A stretch of 64,000 nt of DNA from Carnobacterium divergens DSM 20623 (GCF_000744255.1 NZ_JQLO01000001.1:1426001-1490000); one strand, 5' to 3'. Shown: positions 8,949 to 18,056, numbered from the stretch's first letter. Notes: generated from the sequence alone by a model not told the origin. Made by a program: numbers and translations.

Positions 8949-10142
8949 CTATTTGCTGTACTTATTAGCATTCTCAACTATATATTCCAATTCGGAGTCT
9001 GTAAGTAATGTGTGTAAGGGCAATGTTACTTCATTACTATACAATGTATACGCATTTGGATAATCCTCGATATCGAATCCTAATTTTTTATAAGCAGTAA
9101 GCATCGGAAGTGGTTTATAATGAACATTACATGCAATACCTGCCGTGGCCATTTTTTCAATAAAATAATTTCTATCTTCTACATTTTTATCAATTAAATT
9201 AATCATGTACAGGTGCCCACTTGATTCGTTTAAATTCTGATAATGAGGTAAACTTTTAATCCGATTTCCATTTAAATGCTGATTATAATATTCAATTATT
9301 CTTTTTCGTTTTTTTAAGTTTTCTTGATAACGACTCAGTTGAGCTAATCCTATCGCAGCTTGTATATCTGTCATATTACATTTGTAACCTAGCGTTTCAA
9401 TATCATACTCCCATGCCCCTAAATTACTTTTGGATAGAGCATCTTTTGATTGCCCGTGTAAAGATAATAACATGTACTGTCTATATACTTCTTCATTATT
9501 TAAACCAACTTGATTACACCAAGTAACTGCCCCACCTTCTGCAGTAGTCAAATTTTTAACTGCATGAAAAGAAAAACAAGTGAAATCAGCAATATTACCG
9601 CTTGTTTGTTTCTCATATTTGGCTCCAAATGAATGTGCAGCATCTGCCATAATTATCACTCGATTAAAGATTTTTTGTATATCATTGTTAGCATTAAATA
9701 AATAACTTTTCTCTTCTACTATTTCAGCTATTTTTTTATAATTACAGACAATTCCAGCAAGATCCACTGGTATAATTACTTTAGTTTTAGCTGTTATTGC
9801 ATTACGTAATTGATGATAATCCATTTCGTATGAATTAGGAGCTGTATCAACTAGGACAATTTTAGCTCCAACATGCTCTATAACACTAGCAGTTGCAGTA
9901 TAAGTATATGCTGAAGTAATCACTTCATCTCCTTCACCAACACCTAATAACCTTAATGTAGACTCCATACACGCAGTTGCCGAATTTAAACATACAGCAG
10001 TATCAGTATGACAATATCTTGCAATTTCTTTCTCAAACTGTTTTGTTTTAGGGCCAGTTGTAATCCAGCCACTTTTCAATGTATCAATAACATTATCTAT
10101 CTCTTTAGTACTTATATCAGGTGGTGAAAAAGGTATAATCAT
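8949..10142 (-). CDS. DegT/DnrJ/EryC1/StrS-family PLP aminotransferase
   Basis: Sugar aminotransferase that converts a keto sugar nucleotide into an amino sugar using PLP and glutamate. The 397 residues begin IIPFSPPDISTKEIDNVIDTLKSGWITTGPKT, typical of the family. The PLP lysine lies in FSFHAVKNLTTAEGG (about 216), and the PLP-binding Asp-Ala-Ala-His run is in MADAAHSFGA. It immediately follows the 4,6-dehydratase, so it is the likely second step, giving UDP-2-acetamido-4-amino-trideoxyhexose as PglE or EpsN do. A longer-than-usual segment near 150-165 (SYLFNANNDIQKIF) is a local insertion. Confidence 0.92.
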   Translation of the reverse strand: MIIPFSPPDISTKEIDNVIDTLKSGWITTGPKTKQFEKEIARYCHTDTAVCLNSATACMESTLRLLGVGEGDEVITSAYTYTATASVIEHVGAKIVLVDTAPNSYEMDYHQLRNAITAKTKVIIPVDLAGIVCNYKKIAEIVEEKSYLFNANNDIQKIFNRVIIMADAAHSFGAKYEKQTSGNIADFTCFSFHAVKNLTTAEGGAVTWCNQVGLNNEEVYRQYMLLSLHGQSKDALSKSNLGAWEYDIETLGYKCNMTDIQAAIGLAQLSRYQENLKKRKRIIEYYNQHLNGNRIKSLPHYQNLNESSGHLYMINLIDKNVEDRNYFIEKMATAGIACNVHYKPLPMLTAYKKLGFDIEDYPNAYTLYSNEVTLPLHTLLTDSELEYIVENANKYSK

Positions 10143-10156
10143 AATATTTTCTCCTT

Positions 10157-11959
10157 TTAATTCTTATTTGCATATTCAATTAATTTTCTTCTAACCTCAA
10201 GAGAGTGACAATTATCCAAATTAAAGATAAATTGCATGACATTTTCAACAGTTGTTTTGTTCACTTCACCAACAAAAATCTTATCATGTACTTTTTTATT
10301 TGTCTGTTCACCATCTACTAGCAACTCTTCATAAAGCTTTTCACCAGGTCTTATCCCAGTTTCAATAATTTCAATCTCATCTTCTTTATAACCACTTAAC
10401 TTAATCACTTTTTTTGCTAAATCTAATATCCTAACGGGTGCTCCCATATCTAAAATAAAGATTTCTCCACCTTTTGCCAAGGCTCCGGCTTGAAGGACTA
10501 AGCGACTTGCTTCAGGAATGGTCATGAAATAACGTGTCATTCTAAAATCGGTTACAGTCAAAGGACCACCATTTTTAATTTGTTCTTTAAACAACGGAAC
10601 AACACTTCCTCGACTGCCTAAAACATTCCCAAAACGTACAGCAGCAAACTTGGTTTTTCCTTCCTCGTTTAATCCGGTTACAATCATTTCAGCAATGCGC
10701 TTTGTAGCACCCATGACATTAGGTGGATTAACAGCTTTATCCGTTGAAATCATCACAAAACTACCAACATTGGCTGCTTTTGAAGCTTCTGCCATATTTT
10801 TTGTTCCATAAACATTATTTTTTAAAGCTTCTATTGGATTGTATTCCATCATCGGTACATGTTTATGTGCTGCTGCATGATAAACTTGAGCTGGTTGGTA
10901 TTCTTTCATTACTTCAAAAATACGTTCACGGTCTTGTATATCAGCGATTACAGGGATTATCTCCATTATCTTTTGATAACTTTTAGTCATCTCTTGATGA
11001 ATGTGATAAATTGAATTTTCTCCATGCCCTAATAGAATCATTTTTTTTGGTTCAAATTTTGCTATTTGACGACAGATTTCAGAACCAATCGATCCCCCAG
11101 CTCCACTTACTAATACTGTTTTCCCAGTTATTTTTTTTGATATTTGTTCCATATCTAACTGAACTTCTTCTCGACCTAATAAGTCTACAACATCAATTTC
11201 ACGAAAACGACTCACTGATAATTTCCCATTCAACACATCTTCAACAGATGGCATTAAGTTAACCTTAACAGAAATCGCATTGCAAATATCTAATATTTCT
11301 TCGTACTCTTGAGGTTGTAGAGAAGGGATTGCAATTGTTATCTGTTTAATATCATACTCGTTCACAATTTTAGGAATATCAGTTACTAAACCAACAACTG
11401 GAACGTCATGCAAATACGTATTTAATTTAGTAGGATCTTTATCAACAACTCCGATTATTTGAATATCCTTACTATTTTTTTGCGTATTTCTCAAAAAAAT
11501 ACTGCCGCCTTCTCCTGCACCAACTACTAGCGTTTTAATTTGTCCTTGGATTTTTATTTTATTTTCATTACGATAATGCATCTCATTTAAAATACGCCAA
11601 ACAATTCGACTACTTGCAATAACAGATAATGAAAAAATATAAGTTAAAACGATAAAACGAAAACTTACAGCCGTTAACGTTAAACTTGTAATCACCGTTA
11701 CCACTAAAAAAGATAACGATACACAAACAAATATATTGATTATTTCCTTAATGCTGGCGTATCGATTGATTTTTGAAAAAATTTTAAAATAAGATGCAAA
11801 TGCTAGATAGCTAACAATACATAAAACGACACTCATGTATAAAAAAAATTGAGATGGATCAATATATGGAATTAAAAATATATATGCTAATACACTTGAA
11901 AAAATAATCGCTAAAGTATCTACTCCAATCAAGATACTTTTCTTTATACCTCTCTTCAT
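10157..11959 (-). CDS. Membrane UDP-GlcNAc 4,6-dehydratase (PglF/CapD type)
   Basis: Predicted to turn UDP-GlcNAc into a 4-keto-6-deoxy sugar nucleotide. The 600 residues comprise four N-terminal membrane segments (about 10-125), a first Rossmann fold (VVGAGEGGSIFLRN, about 146-159) and the catalytic SDR domain with GKTVLVSGAGGSIGSEICRQ, HAAAHKHVPMMEYNP and STDKAVNPPNVMGATKR. In place of the usual Tyr-x-x-x-Lys, this family has Met-x-x-x-Lys (MGATK), which is present. Neighbouring aminotransferase, priming transferase and acetyltransferase suggest a diacetamido-trideoxyhexose product. The ribosome site is GGAGAGG. Confidence 0.94.
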   Translation of the reverse strand: MKRGIKKSILIGVDTLAIIFSSVLAYIFLIPYIDPSQFFLYMSVVLCIVSYLAFASYFKIFSKINRYASIKEIINIFVCVSLSFLVVTVITSLTLTAVSFRFIVLTYIFSLSVIASSRIVWRILNEMHYRNENKIKIQGQIKTLVVGAGEGGSIFLRNTQKNSKDIQIIGVVDKDPTKLNTYLHDVPVVGLVTDIPKIVNEYDIKQITIAIPSLQPQEYEEILDICNAISVKVNLMPSVEDVLNGKLSVSRFREIDVVDLLGREEVQLDMEQISKKITGKTVLVSGAGGSIGSEICRQIAKFEPKKMILLGHGENSIYHIHQEMTKSYQKIMEIIPVIADIQDRERIFEVMKEYQPAQVYHAAAHKHVPMMEYNPIEALKNNVYGTKNMAEASKAANVGSFVMISTDKAVNPPNVMGATKRIAEMIVTGLNEEGKTKFAAVRFGNVLGSRGSVVPLFKEQIKNGGPLTVTDFRMTRYFMTIPEASRLVLQAGALAKGGEIFILDMGAPVRILDLAKKVIKLSGYKEDEIEIIETGIRPGEKLYEELLVDGEQTNKKVHDKIFVGEVNKTTVENVMQFIFNLDNCHSLEVRRKLIEYANKN

Positions 11960-11981
11960 TTCGCTTATTCCTCTCCTCCAG

Positions 11982-12749
11982 TTAAAACAACCCTAAAAAT
12001 TTATGACTTTTCACCTTATTTGGAGAAACTGGAATAATAGTTTCTCCATTGATTAAATCTTTTGCATTTTGTTTAAATAACTCCACTTTTTTTAACCCCA
12101 CATTTTTCTCCATTTTTTCATAGGCTTCTTTTAAATGAAAATTTCTAGTGGTGACATTATGAGCGTCCGAAGCAATGATATGAACTAAATTTGCCTCAAT
12201 CATTTGTTTACTCACTTTTTCAATTTTTTTACCAAATTTCCCTAGATAACTTCCTGCTGTTAATTGTGCAAGAGCACCTCTTTCAATAAAATCACCTAAT
12301 CTATTAGGATTCTCCATAAATATTTGATTGCGTTCGGGATGAACGATAATCGGTGTAATCTTTTTTTTATTTAACTGAAAGAATAGTTCCTCACTAAACT
12401 GAGGAATCGTCATAGTTGGAAACTCGATTAATAAGTATTGTTGTTCTTCGTCAATAAATTGAATAGTGCCATTTTGTATATCTTCTATTAATTCTCCTGT
12501 TATTCTAACTTCTTGACCTGGAAATAATGTTAGAGGAATTTGTCGTTTGTCAAATTCTGCTTGAAGTTCATTTACGTTAGCAATAATAGTGGCACTCGCA
12601 TTAATATATCGGCCGTTATTATGATGTGGTGTGACTAGTATATGCGTGATTCCTTCTGCAACAGCCACATGAGCCATTGCAATCGAATCATCCATTGTTT
12701 GAGCACCGTCATCAATTCCGGGTAAGATGTGACAATGCAGATCAATCAT
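11982..12749 (-). CDS. PHP-type protein tyrosine phosphatase (CpsB/YwqE family)
   Basis: Manganese-dependent phosphatase that removes phosphate from the tyrosine kinase encoded just upstream and so tunes chain length and output. The 255 residues have the full set of PHP metal ligands: DLHCHILPGIDDGA at the N-terminus, VTPHHNNG, PGQEVRI, IVHPERN and IIASDAHN. It overlaps the kinase gene by 4 bp (ATGA), which suggests translational coupling. No membrane segment is present. Family and role are well established in streptococci and bacilli. Confidence 0.95.
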   Translation of the reverse strand: MIDLHCHILPGIDDGAQTMDDSIAMAHVAVAEGITHILVTPHHNNGRYINASATIIANVNELQAEFDKRQIPLTLFPGQEVRITGELIEDIQNGTIQFIDEEQQYLLIEFPTMTIPQFSEELFFQLNKKKITPIIVHPERNQIFMENPNRLGDFIERGALAQLTAGSYLGKFGKKIEKVSKQMIEANLVHIIASDAHNVTTRNFHLKEAYEKMEKNVGLKKVELFKQNAKDLINGETIIPVSPNKVKSHKFLGLF

Positions 12750-13465
12750 ACAGTGTCACTATCCAATCCATAATATTTATATGCACTATCTTTTGTTCTT
12801 TCTACACCATTAAAGACTGTGCCAATTACATTCGCATTCACAATATCTAATAGCTGCTTAGATTTAATTAACGCTTCTTTATTTGCTACACCACTTCTAA
12901 TAACAAAAATTGTACCATCTGTTTTAGTCGCCATAATTTGAGAATCCGTTACTGTAATAACTGGCGGCATATCGAAAATAACTAAATCAAATGCCCCTTC
13001 TAGAATTTCAATAATCTTATTCATTTTGTTTGAATCTAATAATTCAGACGGGTTAGGAGGAATAGGACCACTTGTTAGAATAAACAGATTTTCATTGGTT
13101 CCTTGACGAATAACTGAACTTAATTTAACATCTTTTTCAGTTAATAAAGTTGTTAAACCTTCATGGTTCGGAATATTGAAGGTTTTATGAACTGTTGGTT
13201 TACGCATATCTGCATCTACTAATAAGACTCTCTTTCCTTGTGAAGCGAATACAATTGCTGTATTGGCTGAAATAGTTGATTTTCCTTCTCCAGGTCCTGA
13301 TGAAGTAAAAATTAATGATTTCAAATCCTTATCAACCATAGAAAATTGAATATTTGTTCGAATTGTTCTAAATTGCTCTGCAACAACTGAATTAGGTTTT
13401 GTCGTAGTAATTAGACTAGCCCCATTTGAACTTCCTTGATTGCTATTATTTTTACTTTTAAACAT
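12746..13465 (-). CDS. CpsD/CapB-type tyrosine-protein kinase
   Basis: Cytoplasmic BY-kinase that works with the membrane adaptor encoded upstream to control polysaccharide assembly. In 239 residues it carries Walker A (SSGPGEGKSTISANTA, about 55-70), Walker A' (VLLVDADMRKP), Walker B (LVIFDMPPV) and a C-terminal tyrosine cluster (SAYKYYGLDSD) that is the autophosphorylation site. The short N-terminus with no membrane segment shows the split Gram-positive form, in which adaptor and kinase are separate proteins. It is 13 bp downstream of the adaptor gene. Confidence 0.95.
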   Translation of the reverse strand: MFKSKNNSNQGSSNGASLITTTKPNSVVAEQFRTIRTNIQFSMVDKDLKSLIFTSSGPGEGKSTISANTAIVFASQGKRVLLVDADMRKPTVHKTFNIPNHEGLTTLLTEKDVKLSSVIRQGTNENLFILTSGPIPPNPSELLDSNKMNKIIEILEGAFDLVIFDMPPVITVTDSQIMATKTDGTIFVIRSGVANKEALIKSKQLLDIVNANVIGTVFNGVERTKDSAYKYYGLDSDTV

Positions 13466-13477
13466 TGATTTTCTCCT

Positions 13478-14212
13478 TTATACGCGGGTTTTTGTTCTTC
13501 TTGATACAATTGAACTTGGAGCCGTTGCATTTAATTCATCAAAACTCATTTCTGAGATTGTCCCTAAATTCGTCCAGCCCAATGCTTCTGACATGAATTT
13601 TTCGTCACGAACTGTTTTATCCATAAATTCTAATAGGAAGCTTAAACCGACAGCTACCATCAATCCTACTGTAAAGCCGATTAGCATATTTAACATTGGT
13701 TTTGGTGAAACTTGCGAAGTATTAGGATGCGCATTAGAAATTTGAGTAACATTTTGAACACTCATAATTCCTCCAATTTTTTCTTGAAACACAGCTGCTA
13801 CTGTATTGGCAATATCTGCTGCTTTATAAGGATCTGCATCTGTTACTTTAATAGTAAATACTTGTGAATTTTGTTGGGTAACAATTTCAATTTTACTAGC
13901 TAGTTGTTCAACACTTGCACTGCTATTTAATTTTTTTCGTACGTCCTCTAAAATAACTGGACCTTTAATAATATCTTTATACGTATTAATCATTTGGACA
14001 TCTGTTTGCAAATCGTTCCATTGAGTGGCAACCTGACTCTCATCTTTAGCACGATTCACTAATAATTGTGTAGACGAATTGAATTGTGGTGTTATAAAAA
14101 AGTAAGTTAAAACGGCTGCTAAAATAATTCCAACCAATCCTCCACAAATAATCAGCACTACTTTTTTACGGATAACTTCAAACAACTCTGATAAATTAAT
14201 CGTTTCTTCCAT
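13478..14212 (-). CDS. Wzz/CpsC-type chain-length determinant and kinase adaptor
   Basis: Membrane protein that activates the tyrosine kinase and sets polymer length. The 244 residues have a first membrane segment (about 19-40), an extracellular loop (NSSTQLLVNRAK and onward) and a second membrane segment (about 174-195) preceded by the proline motif QVSPKPMLNMLIGF. The cytoplasmic tail is basic at the end (RRTKTRV). It is the first gene of the operon and has a strong AGGAGG-like ribosome site. No LytR/CpsA-type regulator precedes it, unlike streptococcal cps loci; the LCP gene is last instead. Confidence 0.94.
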   Translation of the reverse strand: MEETINLSELFEVIRKKVVLIICGGLVGIILAAVLTYFFITPQFNSSTQLLVNRAKDESQVATQWNDLQTDVQMINTYKDIIKGPVILEDVRKKLNSSASVEQLASKIEIVTQQNSQVFTIKVTDADPYKAADIANTVAAVFQEKIGGIMSVQNVTQISNAHPNTSQVSPKPMLNMLIGFTVGLMVAVGLSFLLEFMDKTVRDEKFMSEALGWTNLGTISEMSFDELNATAPSSIVSRRTKTRV

Positions 14213-14273
14213 TTTTTCCTCCCAATAACTACTTTACTTAATTTAATTTATTATTTTTTTATTAATCTTACTA

Positions 14274-14279
14274 ATTATA
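14274..14279 (-). promoter_or_regulatory. Extended -10 element of the polysaccharide operon
   Basis: The minus strand reads TGATATAAT, an extended -10 (TGn plus a perfect TATAAT), 62 bases before the first start codon. No good -35 is visible at 17 bases, which fits an extended -10 promoter. It is the best candidate in the 246-bp gap before the operon. Confidence 0.55.
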
Positions 14280-14458
14280 TCATACTCAGCAACGTTTTTT
14301 CTTATGTTTCCATGAAAATTTACATCCTCTTATTTAAAGATTTCATTTCTTTTTCTATGATACAGTTACATCAATATTCCATCGTTCACTTTTTTTAAAT
14401 TCCCTTTTAAAGAGAAATAAAAAACATTGATTTACAGTTTTTTTATAATACAGTCTTC

Positions 14459-15388
14459 TCATTTTTTCTTAGAAATTTTTTGTTTACCTTCATCAAATTT
14501 TTTTATTAGATACTTTCCAACCACATTGGTATTCTCTTCAATTTCTCCATGATAAAATTGGTCTAAGGAAGCATTGATTACAGCTCCTAATGTTAAGATA
14601 ATTCCCGAACCATTTAGCCATAACATCAAAACAATCATTGTTCCTATTGTCCCGTAACTTTGGGTTCTACCTGAAAAATAGTTCACGTAAATCGCAAACC
14701 CCTGAGAGAGAGCCATCCAGCCTACTGTAGCAAATAAAGCTCCTGGAATAACACTTTTTATCTTTGTATTGGCATTTGGAACCATGAAGTAAATAAGAAT
14801 AAAAACAAAAAATAAAACAATTAACGTAACTGGCCATTTCAGAGTTTGAAAGGTTTTTAAAGTGGAAGTAGATAATTGCAATAACGGGGTTAAATAATCT
14901 AAAATCATTTGCCCAAAACTAAATATTAGCACTAATAAAACAATTCCTAAAATCAATACTAATGTAAATGCTAGCGATGCCAAACGGATTACAAACATGT
15001 TTTTTCTTGGCTCCACGCCATATGCTTTGTTCATGCTTACTTGCATTGCATTCATGCCTTTACTTGATGCCCAGATTGCTCCAATGACACCGGCAGATAG
15101 CAAGCCACTACTACTAGAAGTCAATAAGTTTAACATCGTTGATTCTAACTGAGTAAAAATATATTCCGGAATCAAGCTTTGCATATAGGGTATCAGCGTT
15201 TCCATATCTAAATTTAGTAAAGGAAGTAAATTTCCAACTACAATTAAGATTGGAAAAAAAGAAAGCAACAAATAATAAGCAATAATAACTGCAGAATTCG
15301 TAACCTCTGCTTCTTGATACTTTTTTTGAATAGTTTGAATTAATCGAATAAATTCTTTCTTATCCATTAAACGTTGTTTTATCTCCAT
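14459..15388 (-). CDS. YihY/BrkB-family inner membrane protein
   Basis: Polytopic membrane protein of the YihY family (once mis-assigned as RNase BN), with no proven function. I start it at 15388 (MEIKQRLMDKK), four bases after AAAGGAG; upstream in-frame ATG and TTG codons lie before or on that ribosome site. About 309 residues hold six hydrophobic segments, with family motifs SAVIIAYYLLLSFFPILI, GAIWASSKGMNAM, PGALFATVGWMA and YGTIGTMIVLMLWL. The tail is lysine-rich and cytoplasmic. It lies between the exopolysaccharide promoter and map, on its own transcript or with map. Confidence 0.88.
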   Translation of the reverse strand: MEIKQRLMDKKEFIRLIQTIQKKYQEAEVTNSAVIIAYYLLLSFFPILIVVGNLLPLLNLDMETLIPYMQSLIPEYIFTQLESTMLNLLTSSSSGLLSAGVIGAIWASSKGMNAMQVSMNKAYGVEPRKNMFVIRLASLAFTLVLILGIVLLVLIFSFGQMILDYLTPLLQLSTSTLKTFQTLKWPVTLIVLFFVFILIYFMVPNANTKIKSVIPGALFATVGWMALSQGFAIYVNYFSGRTQSYGTIGTMIVLMLWLNGSGIILTLGAVINASLDQFYHGEIEENTNVVGKYLIKKFDEGKQKISKKK

Positions 15389-15448
15389 AATCGCTCCTTT
15401 ATTCATCAAAAGCTAAATTCAACAGCCTTCTTCACTCTTTCTAAAGTA

Positions 15449-15480
15449 AAAAACGTTGAATCTTCATTCAACGTTTTTTT
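15449..15480 (-). terminator. Terminator after map
   Basis: AAAAACGTTGAAT and its complement form a hairpin with a 4-base loop and A/T tails on both sides. It sits 3 bases after the map stop codon. Confidence 0.85.
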
Positions 15481-15482
15481 AC

Positions 15483-16238
15483 TTATTGATCTTTTTGTGA
15501 GGTAAGAATTCTAGGTCCTTCTTTTGTAATCGCAAGGGTATGCTCAAATTGACAGCTTAATCCACCATCTTTTGTACGAGCAGTCCAGCCGTTGTCGTCC
15601 ATTTTAGATTTCCAAGTCCCTGTATTTACCATTGGTTCAATTGTAATTACCATACCTTCTTTTAAACGTAAGCCTTTGCCAGCTTCGCCATAGTGAGGAA
15701 CTGCAGGACTTTCATGAATCGTTGGCCCAATTCCATGTCCAATGAATTCACGGACAACAGCTAAATCTTCACCTTCTACGTAAGTTTGAATGGCGTGGCC
15801 AATATCGCCAATTCGATTGCCAACTTGTGCTTGTTCGATCCCAACGTATAGTGCTTTTTTAGTAACAGCCATCAAATGATCTAATTCTGGAGTTGATTTT
15901 CCTACTACATAGCTCCAACAAGAATCCGATAGCGCACCCTTTAAATCGACACACATGTCCACTTTGATTAAGTCACCATCTTTTAATACTTCTTTTCTAG
16001 GGAAACCATGGCAAATTTCATCGTTAATGCTAACACAAGTCGCATACTCATATCCTTCAAATCCTTTTTGAGCTGCGATAGCGCCGTGTTTAGTTATATA
16101 GTTATCTACAAATTCTTCAATGTCCCAACTTGTAATACCTGGTTTAATAAAATCTCGCAAAGCAATATGCACATCGGCTAATAATGCACCTGATTCCGCC
16201 ATTGCATCAATTTCACGTGTTGATTTTAGTGTAATCAT
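15483..16238 (-). CDS. map: Methionine aminopeptidase, type I
   Basis: Removes the N-terminal methionine from new proteins. The 251 residues contain the five metal ligands of the family: Asp in VDMCVDLKGALSDS (two), His in FIGHGIGPTIHESPAVPHYG, Glu in ITIEPMVN and Glu in QFEHTLAI. Substrate-site His residues are also in place. A terminator follows directly. A TATAAT box on the minus strand at 16312-16317 is a likely -10, about 74 bases upstream of the start. Confidence 0.95.
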   Translation of the reverse strand: MITLKSTREIDAMAESGALLADVHIALRDFIKPGITSWDIEEFVDNYITKHGAIAAQKGFEGYEYATCVSINDEICHGFPRKEVLKDGDLIKVDMCVDLKGALSDSCWSYVVGKSTPELDHLMAVTKKALYVGIEQAQVGNRIGDIGHAIQTYVEGEDLAVVREFIGHGIGPTIHESPAVPHYGEAGKGLRLKEGMVITIEPMVNTGTWKSKMDDNGWTARTKDGGLSCQFEHTLAITKEGPRILTSQKDQ

Positions 16239-16311
16239 TCTATCTATTCCTCATTTCTTTATTTTCTTGATACTAGATTAGTATGGTAGTTTTTTTATAA
16301 TCATCTTCTAT

Positions 16312-16317
16312 ATTATA
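16312..16317 (-). promoter_or_regulatory. Candidate -10 element for map
   Basis: A perfect TATAAT on the minus strand lies upstream of map within the divergent gap with the flavodoxin gene. No convincing -35 is seen at the right distance. Confidence 0.4.
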
Positions 16318-16389
16318 GCGTATTTTTTTGATTTGTGTACTATTGTGGTTGATTTCTTATGAAATCCTATTTATTTTATCGTTTTCTAA

Positions 16390-16419
16390 TTGCATTTACA
16401 AGACGGTTTTTGTTATAAT
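16390..16419 (+). promoter_or_regulatory. Promoter of the flavodoxin gene
   Basis: TTGCAT (16390-16395), 18 bases, then TATAAT (16414-16419) with TG one base before it, an extended -10. The flavodoxin start is 48 bases further on, after an AAAGGATG ribosome site. Confidence 0.6.
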
Positions 16420-16466
16420 CGATAAGACTTGTTCACTATTTAGATAGAGAAAGGATGGACTAAAAA

Positions 16467-16907
16467 ATGGCAACTGCTAAAATTGTTTATGCGAGTATGA
16501 CTGGAAACACGGAAGAAATTGCCGATGTTGTTGCTGAAGCATTAGAAAACTTAGATATTGATGTTGAAACTGTAGAATGTACTCAAGCTGATCCTGAAGA
16601 TTTTGAGGATGTGGATTTGTGTATCGTCGCTACATATACTTATGGCGATGGAGATCTTCCTGATGAAATTGTTGATTTTTATGAAGAATTAGCTGAAATT
16701 AATTTATCTGGTAAAATTTTTGGAACTTGTGGTTCTGGCGATACATTTTATGATGAGTTTTGCAAATCTGTTGATGATTTCACCGCTCGTTTTATTGAAA
16801 CTGGCGCAACACAAGGTGCTGACAGCGTTAAAGTTGATTTAGCTGTAGAAGAAGAAGATATTCAAAAATTAGAAACCTTCGCAAAAGAATTAGCGTCAAA
16901 ACTATAA
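16467..16907 (+). CDS. Flavodoxin
   Basis: Small FMN electron carrier of about 16 kDa. The 146 residues show the phosphate loop SMTGNTEE (about 10-17), the aromatic FMN-stacking regions TYTYGDGDLPDEI (about 57-69) and GSGDTFYDEFC (about 90-100). The protein is very acidic, as usual for flavodoxins. It is monocistronic, with its own promoter and a shared terminator facing the TetR gene. Partners in this organism are not shown by context. Confidence 0.95.
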   Translation: MATAKIVYASMTGNTEEIADVVAEALENLDIDVETVECTQADPEDFEDVDLCIVATYTYGDGDLPDEIVDFYEELAEINLSGKIFGTCGSGDTFYDEFCKSVDDFTARFIETGATQGADSVKVDLAVEEEDIQKLETFAKELASKL

Positions 16908-16929
16908 TCTTGTACTTATATTTATATCT

Positions 16930-16974
16930 AAAAAAAGAACGGACTTAGAAAATTCTAAGTCCGTTCTTTTTATT
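16930..16974. terminator. Bidirectional terminator between flavodoxin and TetR genes
   Basis: AAGAACGGACTTAGAA pairs perfectly with TTCTAAGTCCGTTCTT around a 2-base loop, with A-run before and T-run after. It serves both convergent genes; its right edge overlaps the TetR stop codon. Confidence 0.9.
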
Positions 16975-17533
16975 TACTGTATCTTGCACCAAGAATCATA
17001 TCAGATAACGCATCACGTAAATTCGATTCAATATCTTCTTCATTCATTGGCAATAAACCAGATGAAATTAATGACGCAATTCCTTGCGCTACAATCCAAA
17101 TTTTAGTGAACAGTTCAAATTTATCTTCTTTTGATAAATTTTTCGTATCTTCATTTTCTTCCATTAATCGCATGGCAAAATCTAATGAAATTTTATGCAT
17201 TTTTTCAATGCCTAAGTGATTTTCAATGTACAACGCACGGAATAAAACTTTTTCTTTATCTGCAAATTGAATGTAGTTGATACATGCATCAAGCAATGCA
17301 TCTCCTGTATGTTCATTTGAGTAAACTTCTTGTTTTAAATAATTTTTAATTTTTTCAAATAATTCATTTTTCAAGTCATCCATATTTTTAAATTCTAAAT
17401 AAATAGGTTGAGTAGAGCATTTCATTTTTTTGGCAATATTACGTGCTGTAAAACCTCCGAAACCTTCAGTTCTAACAACTTCATATGCTGCGTTTAATAT
17501 TTGTAGTTTGGTAATTGTTTTTTTTCTAGCCAT
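16970..17533 (-). CDS. TetR-family transcriptional regulator
   Basis: One-component DNA-binding repressor. The N-terminal helix-turn-helix is seen in KLQILNAAYEVVRTEGFGGFTARNIAKKMKCSTQPIYLEFKNMDDL (about 7-52). The C-terminal ligand domain is all-alpha and lacks a known signature. The start at 17533 (MARKKTITK) is chosen because the upstream ATG lies on the Shine-Dalgarno GAGGTG itself. No neighbouring gene on its strand suggests a target; it faces a 500-bp gap shared with the pepS promoter and may regulate itself. The effector is unknown. Confidence 0.88.
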   Translation of the reverse strand: MARKKTITKLQILNAAYEVVRTEGFGGFTARNIAKKMKCSTQPIYLEFKNMDDLKNELFEKIKNYLKQEVYSNEHTGDALLDACINYIQFADKEKVLFRALYIENHLGIEKMHKISLDFAMRLMEENEDTKNLSKEDKFELFTKIWIVAQGIASLISSGLLPMNEEDIESNLRDALSDMILGARYSK

Positions 17534-17977
17534 CCGGCTGCACCTCATTTCATTTAGTTGGGTTAGTTACTGTATTTGTATAATAAAAAATAGTTATTTG
17601 TTATTTGACAAAATGCTATTTTAACTATCTGGTTCGACCATTATGGCTGTCTGTTTTTTTATGTTCATAAATGAATAAAATAATCGCATTAAACACTTAC
17701 GTTACCTATCTTTAAAAGGATTCCAAAATAATAACTAGTCTCTTTTTTTAACTATTGATTTCTTTTATAAATCTTCGATGTTAATTTTTACCCTCCTTAA
17801 CTATTAACAATAAATGTTATTGTTATTTTAACACCTTTACAACAGAAAAAAAAGAACTTTTTAACGTATGTAGTCATTATTCTAAAAAATGTGACGTTTT
17901 TCTTAAAGTTATTTTATGAAACCTTAAAAAATGAACAACATTTGTAATGATTTTAGTCTTTTTTTTAATTTGACAAA
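17534..17977. other. Long AT-rich divergent intergenic region with inverted repeats
   Basis: No reading frame of note. It holds AACAATAA-ATG-TTATTGTT, a perfect 8-bp inverted repeat at 17806-17824, and a looser pair ATAGTTA/TAACTAT near 17588-17630 close to the TetR start. Either could be an operator for the TetR protein. The rest is AT-rich with several T-runs. Confidence 0.4.
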
Positions 17978-18006
17978 TTGTTTCCCACCTCTCCTTATGC
18001 TATTAT
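17978..18006 (+). promoter_or_regulatory. Candidate promoter of the M29 aminopeptidase gene
   Basis: TTGTTT (17978-17983), 17 bases, then TATTAT (18001-18006) preceded by TGC, an extended -10. The coding start is 51 bases downstream with an AGGGGGA ribosome site. A nearer-consensus TTGACA at 17970-17975 is too far from this -10. Confidence 0.45.
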
Positions 18007-18056
18007 AAACATATAGTTTTTCAATTTTTACAATCTTAATTCAGGGGGAATTCAAA

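Noticed and set aside
14413-14458. Possible terminator after the YihY gene (ACTGTA/TACAGT with T-run).
   Set aside because: Arms are only six bases with a poor loop, so the folding is too weak to list.
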